DNA of 64,000 bases from Zopfochytrium polystomum. Its lineage: Eukaryota > Chytridiomycota > Chytridiomycetes > Chytridiales > Chytridiaceae. Positions 1 to 11,327 of this stretch are shown piece after piece. The stretch is taken from assembly GCA_025765615.1 (NCBI GenBank), contig JAIVFJ010000311.1, positions 1-64,000 on the forward strand, written 5' to 3'. The notes beneath the pieces are model-generated. The model was not told where the DNA came from, searched no databases, and saw nothing but the letters and a program-made list of their open reading frames with translations. Made by a program: the position numbers and the translations under genes. The first letter of the stretch is position 1. Each line of letters opens with the position of its first letter.

Positions 1-237
1 TTTGAATGACCCATTCACGGCACGAGAAGTCTCGGCGGTCCGTAAGATTTACGGCGTTCCGTTCCCGTCCGACGCTGTACCAGTTTCTAGCCAATCTCCA
101 GCAGTGAGCCCAATCCGATGCGGCGACGGTGAGGTGCCGGTGGGGCTTGTGAACGGAAGTGAGGGTGGGCAGGAAAGCCGCAGGGCCGACTACGGGAAGA
201 TGCGGTAAAGCGGAAAAAAAATCTTTATTGAGCGATT

Positions 238-1299
238 TCAAGCCAAGTCAAACAGGGGCTCATAACAAAGGTTAATTTGAGTGATGCAAGCGCAAGCAAA
301 AAAACAATCAGGGTGCTTGCTCCTGTCACCTCGAAAACACTGAGCAAGAACGCCAAAATCCTTCAGTCGCTTATTGACGGTCTCATGACGCGCCCCCATG
401 CGTCGAAGGAGCTTGTTGTGGAAATCAAATTCTTTGTTACAATCGGGGTTGTCAATGGGGGTCCAGAAGCGACCATTCCCGCCCTCCTCACGGTACCCCC
501 TTATCGCCAGCAACGCACTCATCCGGTGCCAACCTGGGCAAAAGAGAGTGGCGAGCCAGCTTCAGGTCTGGCCAGTCGCCACAAGGAACTCCGCCACCAA
601 CGTGTACAATTTTTGAGACACCAAATGCGGTAGCAACTTCATAACTGATGCCAGCACGTTTGAATTTGTGGCTGAAATCGCTCTTGCTGATGGGTCGACG
701 CTCCCAGACCTTGCAGTCGATTCCGTCTACATAGCAGGTCGGGCCCCACATGTTCCAGTCATCCCATCGGTCCTCGAGATGGATCTGTGAGTCAGGTCAA
801 ACAAAATCGTTTCTTCAAAATCGCAAGGAACTGGCCGTACCACATCCATAGTTGCGATCAGTTTCACAACAATTGAGACCCAGCGTCGGTAAGTCTTTTC
901 TGTCGTACCAAAAGTACCAGCCGCAACTGATTCTGTACTGTAGACTTTCAGGTGGTATAGAGCCCACAAGAGGTGAAAGTGCCGAATTCCATTTTCAGTG
1001 CACCGAACCCAAATGTCTTCCCAAATGTCGACACAGGCGTTCAACGTGGCACCAAAGTGGGATTTGAACTTTCGCTCCCAGGTGGGCGTGTCTGCTCCCT
1101 CAGCTGGAGTTTTCATTATGGCGGAGGCGAGAGTGATAAACACCTGAATGGTGTTGACGCGATCGTGCTCGTTTTCATTGCTTTGAGTTGACCTACCGCT
1201 TCGAGGTGACGAGTAAACAGTCGTCGTGCTGTCCACTGCCACGCTTAAATATGAGACACTTGTTTGCCAAGAAGAGCGGATAAAACCGCGTAACACCAC
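238..1299 (-). pseudogene. PIF/Harbinger (DDE_Tnp4-like) transposase, frame broken
   Basis: Three minus-strand reading-frame blocks (1299-727, 751-488, 522-238) together read as one DDE transposase. The middle block has the first Asp in CYVDGIDC (codon near 727) and the second in VAGDKG (near 505). The third block has the catalytic Glu in RHETVNKRLKDFG (near 384) and ends with the family-typical ITQINLCYEPLF. The break near 500 is one extra G in a G5 run: with four Gs the frame would read on through GYREEGG. The first break lies between about 780 and 805. Both breaks could be real decay or sequencing indels. The gene faces left, entirely within 196-1358. Its upstream end is poorly conserved, so the start is uncertain. 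Confidence 0.75.
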
Positions 1300-1563
1300 A
1301 ACTGTACTCAGCCTTTCAGCTTGTATGGCGTTGGCAAACTCGGATTTACCGCATCTTCACATTTGCTCTACCGTAGGTGCAAGATCTTGGACAGGGCTTC
1401 CGACAGAAAAATTCATAGCACCTGCGGGAATACCGAAAGTGCATTTGCCCGCTCTGTCGCTTTTCCTTTCTACAATCTTGTTGCTACGGTAAATCGCAAG
1501 GGGGGGTGCGGTAAAACAGGGACAGAAACCAAACACATCAGTTTATGGAAAGTGACAGCAGTG

Positions 1564-2597
1564 ATGCTGAAGCTGATCGCTGATTCAATCCACTCACCAA
1601 TGTCACTCACTTCGAAAGATTGGAAGGATGAGCACACAACCTTGCTCTTGAAGATTGTGTCGGCGCACAAGGGGCCGTTGGGCAAGCTCAAGTCGTCTGA
1701 TGTGCTGAAAGAGGACACATCTGGCAAACTCGCGAAGTTCTCCCCGCAAACGCTCGCTGCAAAAGTGTCTGGAGCGACAGGTATGATATGATCATCACTC
1801 AGTTTGCGATAGGTGCGGACTGGCAATCTCAAATGACCTGGCAGTCGCTTCCCTTTCTGACCGTTCCGCTGCCTGCAGTCTCATTATCCCCGTGTCCCCA
1901 TGAAAATTTCCCCAACGTTTGGCTGAACACTCTGGTTCGTGATGAGCGTCTCACCCTTTCTCTCGCTTTAAAAGGCACCAAGGGTCGCTCGATCAACACT
2001 ACCCCTCGACTGCTCACACCAACTCCTGCCCTTCGGCAAGCAGTCGGGAAAGAAAACGTTCCCCATCCACCCAGTAAGCGAAGCTGCGTCGATGAGCGAT
2101 CGCCATCAGTCGAGTCGGACGAATCAGTGGTTGAGGTTCCCAGTTTCGCAGAACTCTGCCAGATCGGATCCTACTCAACAGACAACAATGAGCGCCGCCT
2201 TGTTGTTCTGATCAGTTGGCTGTTTGACTACGATTGCAATGTTGAGGTCGTGCAATGGACACACCTTCGTGTTCGTTTCCAGTCAAAGGCCAATGACGCA
2301 AAGTATTGGATCGACCCAACTGTTGCCCCAGAAGACCTGCTGTCCCATCCCGGGTCCCGAATGCTCCTCCGGATGTTCCCACCAATCGACCAGGAGCAGG
2401 CTGTGAAGAGCTTCACGTTCAGTGTGAAGTTGCCAGAGCCGGTCAGGGATGGAATTGTAAGCAAAAGAGGGGTGCAAAAGTCCGCAAAGCGGGCTGACGG
2501 CACAGTGCTGAAAATTAGTTGTGCTATGGTAGTGACATTGAAAGCGCAAGAGGCCGTGGGGAGCTCTGTTGGTGACAACGCTTGGGTGATAGAGTGA
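1564..2597 (+). CDS. Accessory-type protein of the PIF/Harbinger-like element, uncharacterised
   Basis: Two plus-strand frames, ending near 1790 and running 1788-2597, join in frame if a 32-nt GT...AG intron (1781-1812) is removed. This gives about 333 residues from the ATG at 1564 or 322 from the ATG at 1600. The N-terminal part has a SANT/Myb-like look (KDWKDEHTTLLLKIV), but this is a weak impression. The middle is Ser/Pro-rich and the C-terminal half (from about nt 2130) looks globular, with Trp and aromatic residues. It lies between copies of the element's inverted repeats and runs opposite to the transposase, so it is probably the second gene of the element. Codon use is less GC-biased than in the host genes. 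Confidence 0.45.
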
Positions 2598-2640
2598 ATT
2601 TGGTTGTTTAATAAATTGGACGGTTTACCGCATCTTCCGG

Positions 2641-3283
2641 CGGGGAGTCCGCCGTGCGGGAGGAGGACGAGGAAGAAGGGGAGGACGAAGACGAGGAGGA
2701 CAAAACCGAGGATGAGGATGAGGGAGAAGTAGACAACCCTGAGTGACAGGTTTGACAGAAAGTTTCGATCGTTGAGCCACATGCAGTGGGGAGACAGACA
2801 GACAGACAGGCGAAATCATGCTGTTTTAGGCAAGCTAGTGTCAAGCACCGAGAGACAGAGCAGAACGAGCGGACAAAGTGGGAGAGAGGGAGGGTGAGAG
2901 GGAGAGAGAGAGAGAGACCGAGAGTGGAGAGAGAGAGCGAGAGATAGAGAGAAGGGAGACAGAGACAGAGAGAGAAACAGAGAGACAGAGAGAGACAGAT
3001 TCAGGGGCAGAGAATTTGATCCATTCTTGGAAGCAACAAAAAAAAAAAAAAAAAAAAAAAAAAGCAGAAGACAAATTGGGTTGGAGGGGCAGCTGGCAGT
3101 TGCCGACCGGTTGGGCCGCCAACCACCACCAACCCACCAACAACCCGTCGTCACTAACTCCTCACTCGCTCGGCCGTGAGAATCTCCTCCCTCCCTCCCT
3201 CCCCTTCGTACCTACTATCTCTCTCCCCTCTCCCATCCATCCCACCCCTCCCTCCCTCTCTCTCTCCCGGCTCTGAGGGCATT
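2641..3283. other. Intergenic region with GA tract and A25 run
   Basis: There is no credible gene. It holds an interrupted GA-rich purine tract at about 2860-3000, an A-run at about 3040-3063 and a pyrimidine-rich (CCCT/CTCT) stretch at 3185-3265, immediately upstream of the ATG at 3284. The last may be the promoter or 5' UTR of the RS-rich gene. Confidence 0.6.
2860..3000. repeat. GA-rich purine tract
   Basis: Interrupted GAGA/GACA repeat on the plus strand. Similar tracts stand upstream of several genes in the window (23.25-23.50, 31.47-31.64, 45.66-45.84, 61.78-61.84 kb). Confidence 0.85.
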
Positions 3284-6200
3284 ATGCTAAAGTGGTTGGG
3301 TGGATCAAAGAAGCAGCAAGGCCGAGGTGGGCCCGCCGGCGGCGGCGGCGATGGCCCTCCCTCTGCAGGAGGAGGACCTCCAGGTCCGCTCTTGCCCACT
3401 ACTCTCGGTGGTGGTGGCGGCGGGCCGCCCGGCCTTGTCGCTGGCGCCATGCAGCCCCCGTGGCCACCACTGGATGGCCCACCGCCGCCTCCGGCCCAGA
3501 TGCTCCGTGCGCCCGGCGTCGGCAGTGACGGCCAATTTGCTGCATCTCCCCGAGATCGAGGCCCGCCACTCGACTATCCTCACCACCATCCCCCCCAGCC
3601 GCCTTCTTCCGCCGGCGGCCGAATATCACCCCTCTCTCCCCGAGTTCCGCGGGACGACGATCGACTCACAAACGATGGACGAGACGATGTTGTCCCTTAT
3701 GGTTTGTGAAATGGGGCGAGGCCTTCTCATACGCTTTTTGCCATACTAACACACGCTCCTTCGTTTTGGTAGATGACCGATCGCAGAGGATCGCAGGCGA
3801 TAGAGTCCGTGCCGCAGATCTGGAGCGGCGGCCGAGTGGTTCTACTCCTGGAGGTCGTCGTGATTGGAACAGGGGAGACCCCGCGAGACCTGGACTTGAC
3901 CGGCAACCTCCGCCGTTCAGAGATCCGCCGTTTGAAAACAATCGAGGGCCCCCTCCTCTTCGCGGTCCACCGAGGGATGGACCTCCAGGAATGTCAGGGC
4001 TGGCACGCTCCGACTCGTTCAGGCGGCGGGAAGAAAGTGCTGCAGGCAAAGTTGGTGAGCGGCCGCGGTACGAAGAGCGCAGTGCACCCCGAAGAAACCG
4101 ATCGCCGTCGCCAAGCGAGTCGGAGGCACGGGCACAATTCTCCGAGGTGGATGACACACGTAAGCTACTTCTTGTTTGCTTGTAGAGGGAAGAGTTCGAA
4201 AGGCCTGTCGTGTGCCCTTTCGCACTCACATTTCTGCAAACAGTTCCACGGTCCAAGCCCAACGAGCACGATTCAATTTTGTCGGACGCGAGCGCTCCTA
4301 TTAGTCGCATCGACGATATGCCCTTGTTTCAGCGAACTCCTGCCGAGCGTGGAAAGGTTGAAGCAGATCGCGTTGCTCGTCAGCAAGCGTTGGACCGCGA
4401 GATGGATGCGTTTTCGAGAGTGAGCGATGAGGATGAGGAAGACGAACCGCCAACTCTTCCAGCTACGAATCCCGTAGTTCGAGGGTGGGCCGCCACGGGG
4501 AAAACTCCGTCGAAGCCAGAAGCAGAGGAGAAACGGGATGACGCTCCTGCGAAGCCAAAAGCAACATGGGCTGCCGGCAAAATGTACGCCGCACGCGCTG
4601 CTCCTCTTGGTCGCTCACGGTCACGGTCGCGATCATTATCCCGCTCACGGTCGCGGTCGGTTTCACGATCACGTTCCCGGTCTCGCTCTCGCTCTCGCTC
4701 TGGCCGGTCCAGGTCGCGCTCCAAGTCTCGGGCGAGGTCAAGGTCGCTGTCGATCTCTCGATCACGTTCGAAGTCGAGATCAAGGTCAAGGTCGCGGTCT
4801 GGATCCCGGTCGTCCAGCCGTTCCAGGATGTCTCACCTTTCCTTGAAGCCTCAAGATCGCGGGCCAGCACTGACAGATAAAAAGGTTGAGTCAAAGTCTT
4901 CAGAGAACGGCAATACTCCAGCTGTGAACGCGACAACTGCTGCTTCCCCAGCGCTGGGCGCGGCACCGCCACCAAATCCGGCTCCGATACGAAACTGGTT
5001 TAGCAAAATCGTTGGCGGTGGATCAGCGGCTCCGAAAGAAGTGCCGAAAGAGCCGCAGAAAGAGCAGCCAAAAGAAGTACCGAAGGAAGCAGCAAAGGAT
5101 CCGCAGAAAGAACCTCCGAAGGAAGAAGCAAAGGACGCTCCGAACGATCTACAAGTACCCCCGGAAGCCACAAACCCGCCATCGTCCACGAGTACAAGCC
5201 CAGCGGCAGCAGGGAGTGCTTCTTCTGCAGCATCTGCGAGCCCTAGTGGACCGGCAACCCCTGAAGCTGCGCCGATTCCAAAACCAACACCCGCACCATC
5301 AACTGTGGCCTCTTGGTTTTCTCGTCTCGCTGGTGGTGGGGCTAAACCGGCTCCTGCCGCTGCTGCACCAACCACCACTCCATCTCCAACTCCATCCACA
5401 ACCACGGCCACTAGCTCACAACCAGCCTCAGCTCCTTCCACGACCGCACCGACAGAATCTTTGCCGCCGTCGCCCCCAGCGCTTTCCATTCCTTCAGCGC
5501 CCCAGCCGGTCTTGCAACCCGAAGCTCCCGCGGTACTTTCACCGCGGGTGCCGTCTCCACCGCCTTCTATATCCCCCGTACAATCCAAAGCGCCGGATAT
5601 CCCAATTATCAAGATGAGCCCGCCCCCCGAGGAGATAGATCCATATTCGCGCGGCGACGACAAACGCGGGCAACAGGTTGCATCGCCACGCGAAACAGAT
5701 GGCTTCCCGTCACCTTTGCGATATGATGGTCAAAACCGCAAAGAAATCGAGCGTGGACTGGAGAGCCGCGACGACCGCGGTTTCGGCGAGCCTGACGAAG
5801 CTCGCAAGGATCGACTTCGAGACTTCGATCGTGCCAAAGACGACCTGCCACGGGATGAAGATAGGTCAGTTGGCCGTGACAAAACAGAGGAAGCGAGCAC
5901 CATGAGAGATCGGCGAGATCGAGATAGGTACGGCGGCAGTCCTGAGCGAAGGGCCGATCGGTCTCGACAAGATGACTGGTCAAACAAGGACGCGGTGATG
6001 GGAATGGGCCGAGACCGAGACCGAGACCGCGATCGCAACCGTGAAGGCAGAAATGACCGATACGCAGCCGTTGACCGTGACCGTTACGGCGGTCGGGCAC
6101 GCGAAGGCGGTAGACGCGACCGGTCGCTCGATTCGATGGATGGCGCTAGCGCGGATAGCGACTGGGACCGTGGCGCCTTGCGTTCTCCCCGCAGTGACGA

Positions 6201-8229
6201 GGGGACGCGAGGCCCTGCCGACCGATTCCGTGATGGCGACAAAGGCAGGGAAGACGATCGTGCCCGCGACATAGGGAGGCCGGCCCGTGATGCCGACAAG
6301 TACCCTGGCAGCTTTCGCACGCGAAATGCCGACAGGTTCGGGGAGAACGACAGGATGGCTGATCGTCCGAGGGCGGTCGCCCCGGACCGTGACCGTGATA
6401 TCGATGAACGGGCGAAGGCTAACGTCGATGAGCGCGTGCGGGATTTGCCCGCGGAAGTCGAGAGCAAGGGCCGCGCACGCGAGGCCGACAGATACGGCGA
6501 GATCGAGCGCGATGTGGACCGAAGCCGCGACGTGGATCGGTACAGAAAGGACTGGGACTCAGAAAAGGGCGGCCGAGATGCGGAACGGTACAACAACGAT
6601 ATCGAGCGGGTCGGTAAATACAACGACACTGACCGGGTGGGCAAAAGCCGTGACGCGAACCGATACGGCGAACGAGACCGAGGCGGCGAGGGCTCTCGCG
6701 AAGCGGATAGATTCAGAGATCCCGAGCGAGGCGGTGACCGTTACCGCGACTGGACGAAGGACAAGCCCGAATATACGGACGACCGTGCCGGACGTGCGCG
6801 GGGCGGCGCCATTGGTGACTTGGACGACAAGGACCGCGAAAGGGATCGCCGTGCTGAGAGGAGCCGCAACATCGGCCACCTCGAAGGTGACGACGAAATC
6901 TCAAACGACCCTGGGCGCGACAAGGACAAGGACAAGGGCCGTGACGCTTATCTGGAAAGGGACAAGAACAAGTCCAGCGAGAAAGATCGCGGGGTCGCGG
7001 AGCGCTACCGCGATGCTGGTAAGGAGCCTGCCAGCGACCGCGGCGACCAGAGCCGCAAGGCGGGAAACCGGGCAGAAAGCGATCGAGCCGATGACTTCTC
7101 TGGGAACGAGAGAGACAAGTACTCGGACAGAGCATTGAGCCCACCAGCGCGAGATGTTGATCGCCACAAGGACAACCGATCGGGCAGTGACAGGGAACGA
7201 GAAAGGTACAGGGACCGAGACAAAGAGAGGGAAAAGGACAAAGAGAGAGAGAGGGAGAGGGAGCTTGAACGCGAGCTGACACGGGAGCGGGAGCGGGAGC
7301 GCGATCGAGAGCGCGAGCGAGAGCGGGAACGGGAACGTGAGCGAGAGCGTGAACGAGAGCGAGAAAGGGAACGCAATCGAGAGCGGGAGCGGGAACTCGG
7401 ACGCGAACGAGACCGTGAACGCGACCGCGAACGAGACCGCGAACGCAACCGCCGTGAGCGCGACACCGACAAGCTCCGAGACACCGACGACCGGCCCGGC
7501 CCACCCGCAAAGTCAAAACGCGACGTTGATGACACCGACGCCACCGCCGATGCTACCGCAGCGACTTCGTCTCCGTCCTCGTCGTCGCGCCGGCGCGGCG
7601 ACAAGGGCGGCGAAAAAGGCGCCGCGAAGGACGGAACCAACACCTACGGCGAAGACGAGCAGCTGCTGCGCAAGACCTACCGCACTCTGGAGCGCAACCG
7701 GCAGAAGCTGGAGCACCAGTACCGGACGCTGACGCTGAAGAAGGGCGACTTTGCAAAGTTGGCGGACAAGTACCGGAATGGCGAAGACCCCATTCAGGAA
7801 GAGGACGAAAGCAAGGAGAATGCCGCTCCACCGACGTCTCCTATTGAAGAACGTGAGTTTTGAAAAGAGTGATTGTGGTGATTATATGGGTATGCGGAAA
7901 GCGTTTCACTTTGCTGCTGTTTACTCACTCCACCCGTTTGTCCGTTTCCTCGCTCCCCGCTTTACCCCTCACCCACGCGAAATTCGGCTTCATGTGTTTT
8001 CCTTCTGTCTCCAGCCGCAGCCTTCTCCACTCGCTACACCCTGAGCCCGATCAAAATGGACGAAATCTGCCCAGCAGGATGTACCCGCCACTCTCCGCTG
8101 CTCCACAAAATCCAGCGGCTGAACGCCCGCGTCCTGAATCTGAAAAGCAAGGTCGCCGAGCTGCAGAGCAAGCCTTTGCCGTCGGCGGCAATCTTTGACG
8201 GAGACGAGTTCTTGCCCATCGTGTCGTGA
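3284..8229 (+). CDS. RS/RD-rich low-complexity nuclear-type protein, 1542 aa, four exons
   Basis: Exons 3284-3701, 3773-4159, 4244-7852 and 8015-8229 sum to 4629 nt and keep frame at every junction. The introns have good donors (GTTTGT, GTAAGC, GTGAGT); the first has a TACTAAC branch site at about 3744. Order in the protein: Gly/Pro-rich N-terminus; charged linker; Arg-Ser dipeptide (RS) domain at about residues 389-463; a PKE/QKE repeat at about 535-580; Pro/Ala/Ser-rich stretch; a very long Arg-Asp/Arg-Glu region at about 767-1347; and a short C-terminal coiled-coil-like segment (QRLNARVLNLKSKVAELQSK) encoded by the last exon. RS and RD/RE domains are typical of splicing and 3'-end-processing factors, so nuclear RNA processing is the best guess. 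No RRM, zinc finger or enzymatic domain is visible, so the role is inferred from composition only. Confidence 0.8.
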
Positions 8230-9013
8230 AGCGGGAGCCCTTACGCACCAACGCAGCCCTACTCCAGCCACGAACCCTCTCCTTTTCCGACACGGCCATG
8301 GCTTGCATGTCCTTCCGCCTTGCGGCCTCGCAGTCCGTTGTTTACACTTTCGCCAGTGAGACAGTGAAGGGAGGGTTTCCAGTCCGCTGCTCCATAGGCC
8401 TATTTCTTTTCCTTGGAACCCCGCTGATGTCCCAGCTTCCGTTCCTCGCCGTAGCCCCATTTTTTTATCGTCCCGTTCTCATGATTATAGCGTTTTTTTT
8501 TTTCTTTTCTTCTTGCTTACCATTTCCCTTCACCGTCTTGGCCACTTCGCCTCTTTCCTTCCTTTTTTTAAATATTTTTGGCTCCTCCTCCTCCCCTTCT
8601 TCTCCGTTTACCTTCATCCCCTCCATCCCCTCCATCCCCTGTCTGAGAGTCCTGGGGTTTGGTCGCCGAAAAAATGAAAAACGAACAACAGAAACTTCTA
8701 TAATACAATAACAAAGAAAAGAACAACCATCTTCACGAGGAGTAAATATATTGGTGTTGACAATCAACCCTACAACATCAGGTAGCAGACCGCCCCATCG
8801 TTACAGCGGAACAAAGCTTTCTATTGTTTCTAAGCACTAAAACACAAGATCATCTTGAAACAGATCGATATTGACATCTTTCTTCCCAATGCGTTGCCCT
8901 TTTGCGTTGGGCAGATTGTCCGTGCAGACCACAGCGAATGAAACCGGGTGTGATTTTGATTTGGAGAGCAACGAGGGGACCGTCAGGAACTTGTTTTTTA
9001 GCAGAGTGTAGAG
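8230..9013. other. Intergenic region, no gene seen
   Basis: It contains the probable 3' UTR of the RS-rich gene, T-rich runs and a triple repeat of TCCATCCCC at about 8617-8640. The stretch 8955-9010 resembles 10325-10385 (both have GAGAGC...AACTTG/TACTTG...AGCAGAGTGTA), suggesting a short diverged repeat next to the family-2 LTR. Confidence 0.5.
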
Positions 9014-9694
9014 TGTAAACAGTCTGCTCTGAGTTACGGAGTGGAAGCAGTGAACGAGGTGGAGACGTGTGTTTGTGTGTTTATGGGTGATCCTTCTCTT
9101 GAACTTGGAGAGGAAGAGAGAACTGTGTTAAATAGGAATAATTGATGCATTAGGATACTAAGTGTCAGGAACAGGGCAGGACAGGACAAGGCAGACAAGG
9201 AACTGAGAGGAGTGATGATTGTATTGGAAACAATAATTCACTTGAGGGATGGGACAGGTCCCCCATCCCCCTTTTATACCTTTTGAGAGTGTTCCTTGTC
9301 AAGACTCCAAGAAAGTTCCAGAAAGAGCAATTAGTAATGCAATGATACCAATGATACCAATGACAACAAGACAAGTCAGGAAAGCAAAGAAGGTTCCAGA
9401 AGGTTCCACAAGGTTCCATGAAGGAATGTTCTAGAAGGTTCCAGAAGGTTCCAGAAGGTTCCATGAAGGAATGTTCTAGAAGGTTCCAGAGGTTTCCAGA
9501 GGGTGATTCATAACATCAAGGAATTTTAAGAATGATATGCACTCTATAATAGTCTTTAAGTGAGGGTAGCCAGGACAGGGTAAAGCCCTCTCCCAACGGG
9601 CCATGGACATTGTTTAGCACAATAAGTGACAGTCACCAATCGGGTCAGGTCCCTCTTGTGCCTCTTGCCACTAACCAGTCAGTTCTGCCTAACA
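9014..9694. mobile_element. Family-2 solo LTR, interrupted by a family-1 LTR
   Basis: The segments 9014-9162 and 9516-9694 match the two halves of the intact family-2 LTR at 32805-33203. They start TGTAAACAGTCTGCTCTGAG and end CAGTTCTGCCTAACA, and the match resumes right after the inserted family-1 LTR. No obvious target duplication flanks this copy, and it is more diverged than the 32.8-kb copy. Confidence 0.7.
9163..9515 (-). mobile_element. Family-1 (chromovirus) solo LTR, 353 bp
   Basis: Starts TGTCAGGAAC and ends TTCATAACA on the plus strand; by comparison with the full elements its transcriptional sense is the minus strand. It is nearly identical to the 353-bp LTRs of the element at 33.5-37.5 kb, including two 45-bp units of the GAA/TTC array at about 9382-9505. 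No internal region remains, so it is a solo LTR left by LTR-LTR recombination. The flanking pentamers CTAAG and TCAAG are not identical; either the duplication has mutated or the two ends came from different insertions. Confidence 0.9.
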
Positions 9695-11327
9695 CATGGG
9701 GTTGTTGCTATGTTGGAATCCATCAGAGATGAACGGGACAGACAACGGAAAGGACAATACCCAGTACGTCGGCGCACGTCGGGCAAAGTGTATTTAATAA
9801 AAGAGAGAACATGAAGGAGGATTGAACCACAAACAAAAAAAAAAAAAAAAAAAAAAGCAACAGCACACCGAGTTCTGAAAGATTTGACCAAAGATCAAAA
9901 CCTCTCTGTTCCACTGATATGAGGGGGTAGACAAATGACAACGCTACTTCTTGCAAGGGTTGCCTTGCCTTTTGTTGAACAAATCTAAAGGTGAGAGGAA
10001 GGGCATTTTGCGTGCGAAATTTGTACCACATTATGGTTGGGGGATATCGCAAAAGGGCTCGAGCAAAGCTTGGGTTGGACCACGACGACGACTATCTGCA
10101 CCAAGAGCAGCTCGAGAGACGGACAAACAGAGAGTCAAGTTTCTGCTCTTTTGGGTGAGTGCGTGACCCACCCTTAGTGGAAATGCCCTCAACAAATCGA
10201 GTACCAGTACAGTGTTGAACGCGATTTACATGCAAAGAGTAAATGCCAAATATTTGCAACTTCACTCTAAGGGCGCTACCGGCAGGTAGCCGTTTTTTGG
10301 CCATTGTCCCAGTCCAAAAATCTGTTGTGATTTAGAGAGCTGCGAGGGAGAGCGAGTTACTTGGTCTTTCAGCAGAGTGTACGGGTGTAGGTGGGTGTGC
10401 CGTGGGTGTGCCATTCTCTCTCCCCTACTTCGGTTATTTCTTTTCCTGTATTTTCCTTGGTGGGTGTTGCTCAAGTGAAACGTTGTGCATATGTGCACAC
10501 ACTCGAATAGCCTGTGCCAACCGAATGGCAGCCCGCACTCCCCCAACCCATTCCATCCATCCCCGAACAAAAAAATGAGCGGGACCGCCAAACACTCACG
10601 GCGTTCCTTGCTCGACCCGCTGCCTGGAAATGGGAGAGGGGGGTGGAATGGGGGCCAAAGGGAAAATCTGTTCGCAGAATTTATAGACGCGCTCCATTGA
10701 ATCTAGAGCGAGAACTCAAACATCCGCAAATATTCTATCTTGCAGGTCCTCAATCTCCATATGGAGGAAAGAGGTGCCCCTCCAGTCCCAGTAAAAATCG
10801 AGGGGATCTTGAGGGGAGCGGTCTGCGGCGCAAAGAGGGTGCCCGGGAGGGTTGCTCGACAACAAGAGGCGAGGGGATGTGGTGTCGGGGCGAGCTGGAG
10901 ATGAATCGCATGGTCCGATCGCGAAAGCCAGATGGGTGCGATGGGACGAGGCGAGTTCTAACTTGAGGACGCAGGGGGGTGAGGGCGAGGCGGGGTGAAG
11001 GCGAGGCGGGGAGAAGGCCGACCTTTTATACTGTAAAAAGAGCCGGAGAGTGACATGTCATCCCACCCCTTGGATCGGAGAATAAACGGGTTGGCCTCTC
11101 CCTCCCTCCCGTACAAAGAGCCAACCCCACCCTCCAAAAAGAAAAAATAAAATAAAAAAAGGAGAAGACAGAAGGACGGGGCTGGGGATGGGAGAGCGTG
11201 ATGGACATAACGCATAGATGTGCAGAACTGGGTTAATGGAGCGCGAGCGACCTTCCTACGAGGGAAGAGCGCGCAAGAAACGCCACACACACTCGCACAC
11301 TCGCGCACAATCGTCTTCAACCCTGCG
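9695..11327. other. Intergenic region, no supported gene
   Basis: It holds an A-run at about 9835-9856, scattered stop codons in all frames of any length, and an open plus-strand stretch at 10514-10966 that has neither the third-position GC pattern of neighbouring genes nor any recognisable domain. Nothing else could be supported. Confidence 0.5.

Larger units (their letters stand above)
196..2637. mobile_element. PIF/Harbinger-like DNA transposon, possibly two tandem units
   Basis: Perfect 14-bp terminal inverted repeats, GAAGATGCGGTAAA at 196-209 and its reverse complement at 2624-2637, are flanked by the same 3-bp sequence CGG (193-195 and 2638-2640), as expected for a 3-bp target duplication. 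An exact extra copy of the inward-facing repeat lies at 1345-1358 and a partial outward copy (TGCGGTAAA) at 1507-1515. The interval can therefore be read as two units, 196-1358 with the transposase and about 1502-2637 with a second ORF. A two-gene layout (DDE transposase plus accessory protein) is typical of PIF/Harbinger elements. A CGG duplication is unusual for that superfamily, which prefers TWA; CGG also flanks only the outermost pair of repeats. Confidence 0.7.

Noticed and set aside
2816..3154. Ser/Leu-rich minus-strand ORFs
   Set aside because: Translation of a GA tract and an A-run; not genes.
5730..7643. Long minus-strand Arg/Ser-rich ORFs opposite the RS/RD gene
   Set aside because: They are shadows: Arg-Asp/Arg-Glu codons on the plus strand read as Ser-Arg on the minus strand. 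The plus-strand exons have consistent splice frames.
9249..9434. Recurrent 61-residue ORF (MGQVPHPPFIPFES...) repeated at 9249, 19070, 21878, 33589 and 37191
   Set aside because: It is on the antisense strand of the LTR and recurs only because the LTR is repeated; its conservation equals that of the surrounding LTR.
10514..10966. 150-codon plus-strand open frame
   Set aside because: Codon composition does not match neighbouring genes and nothing recognisable is encoded.
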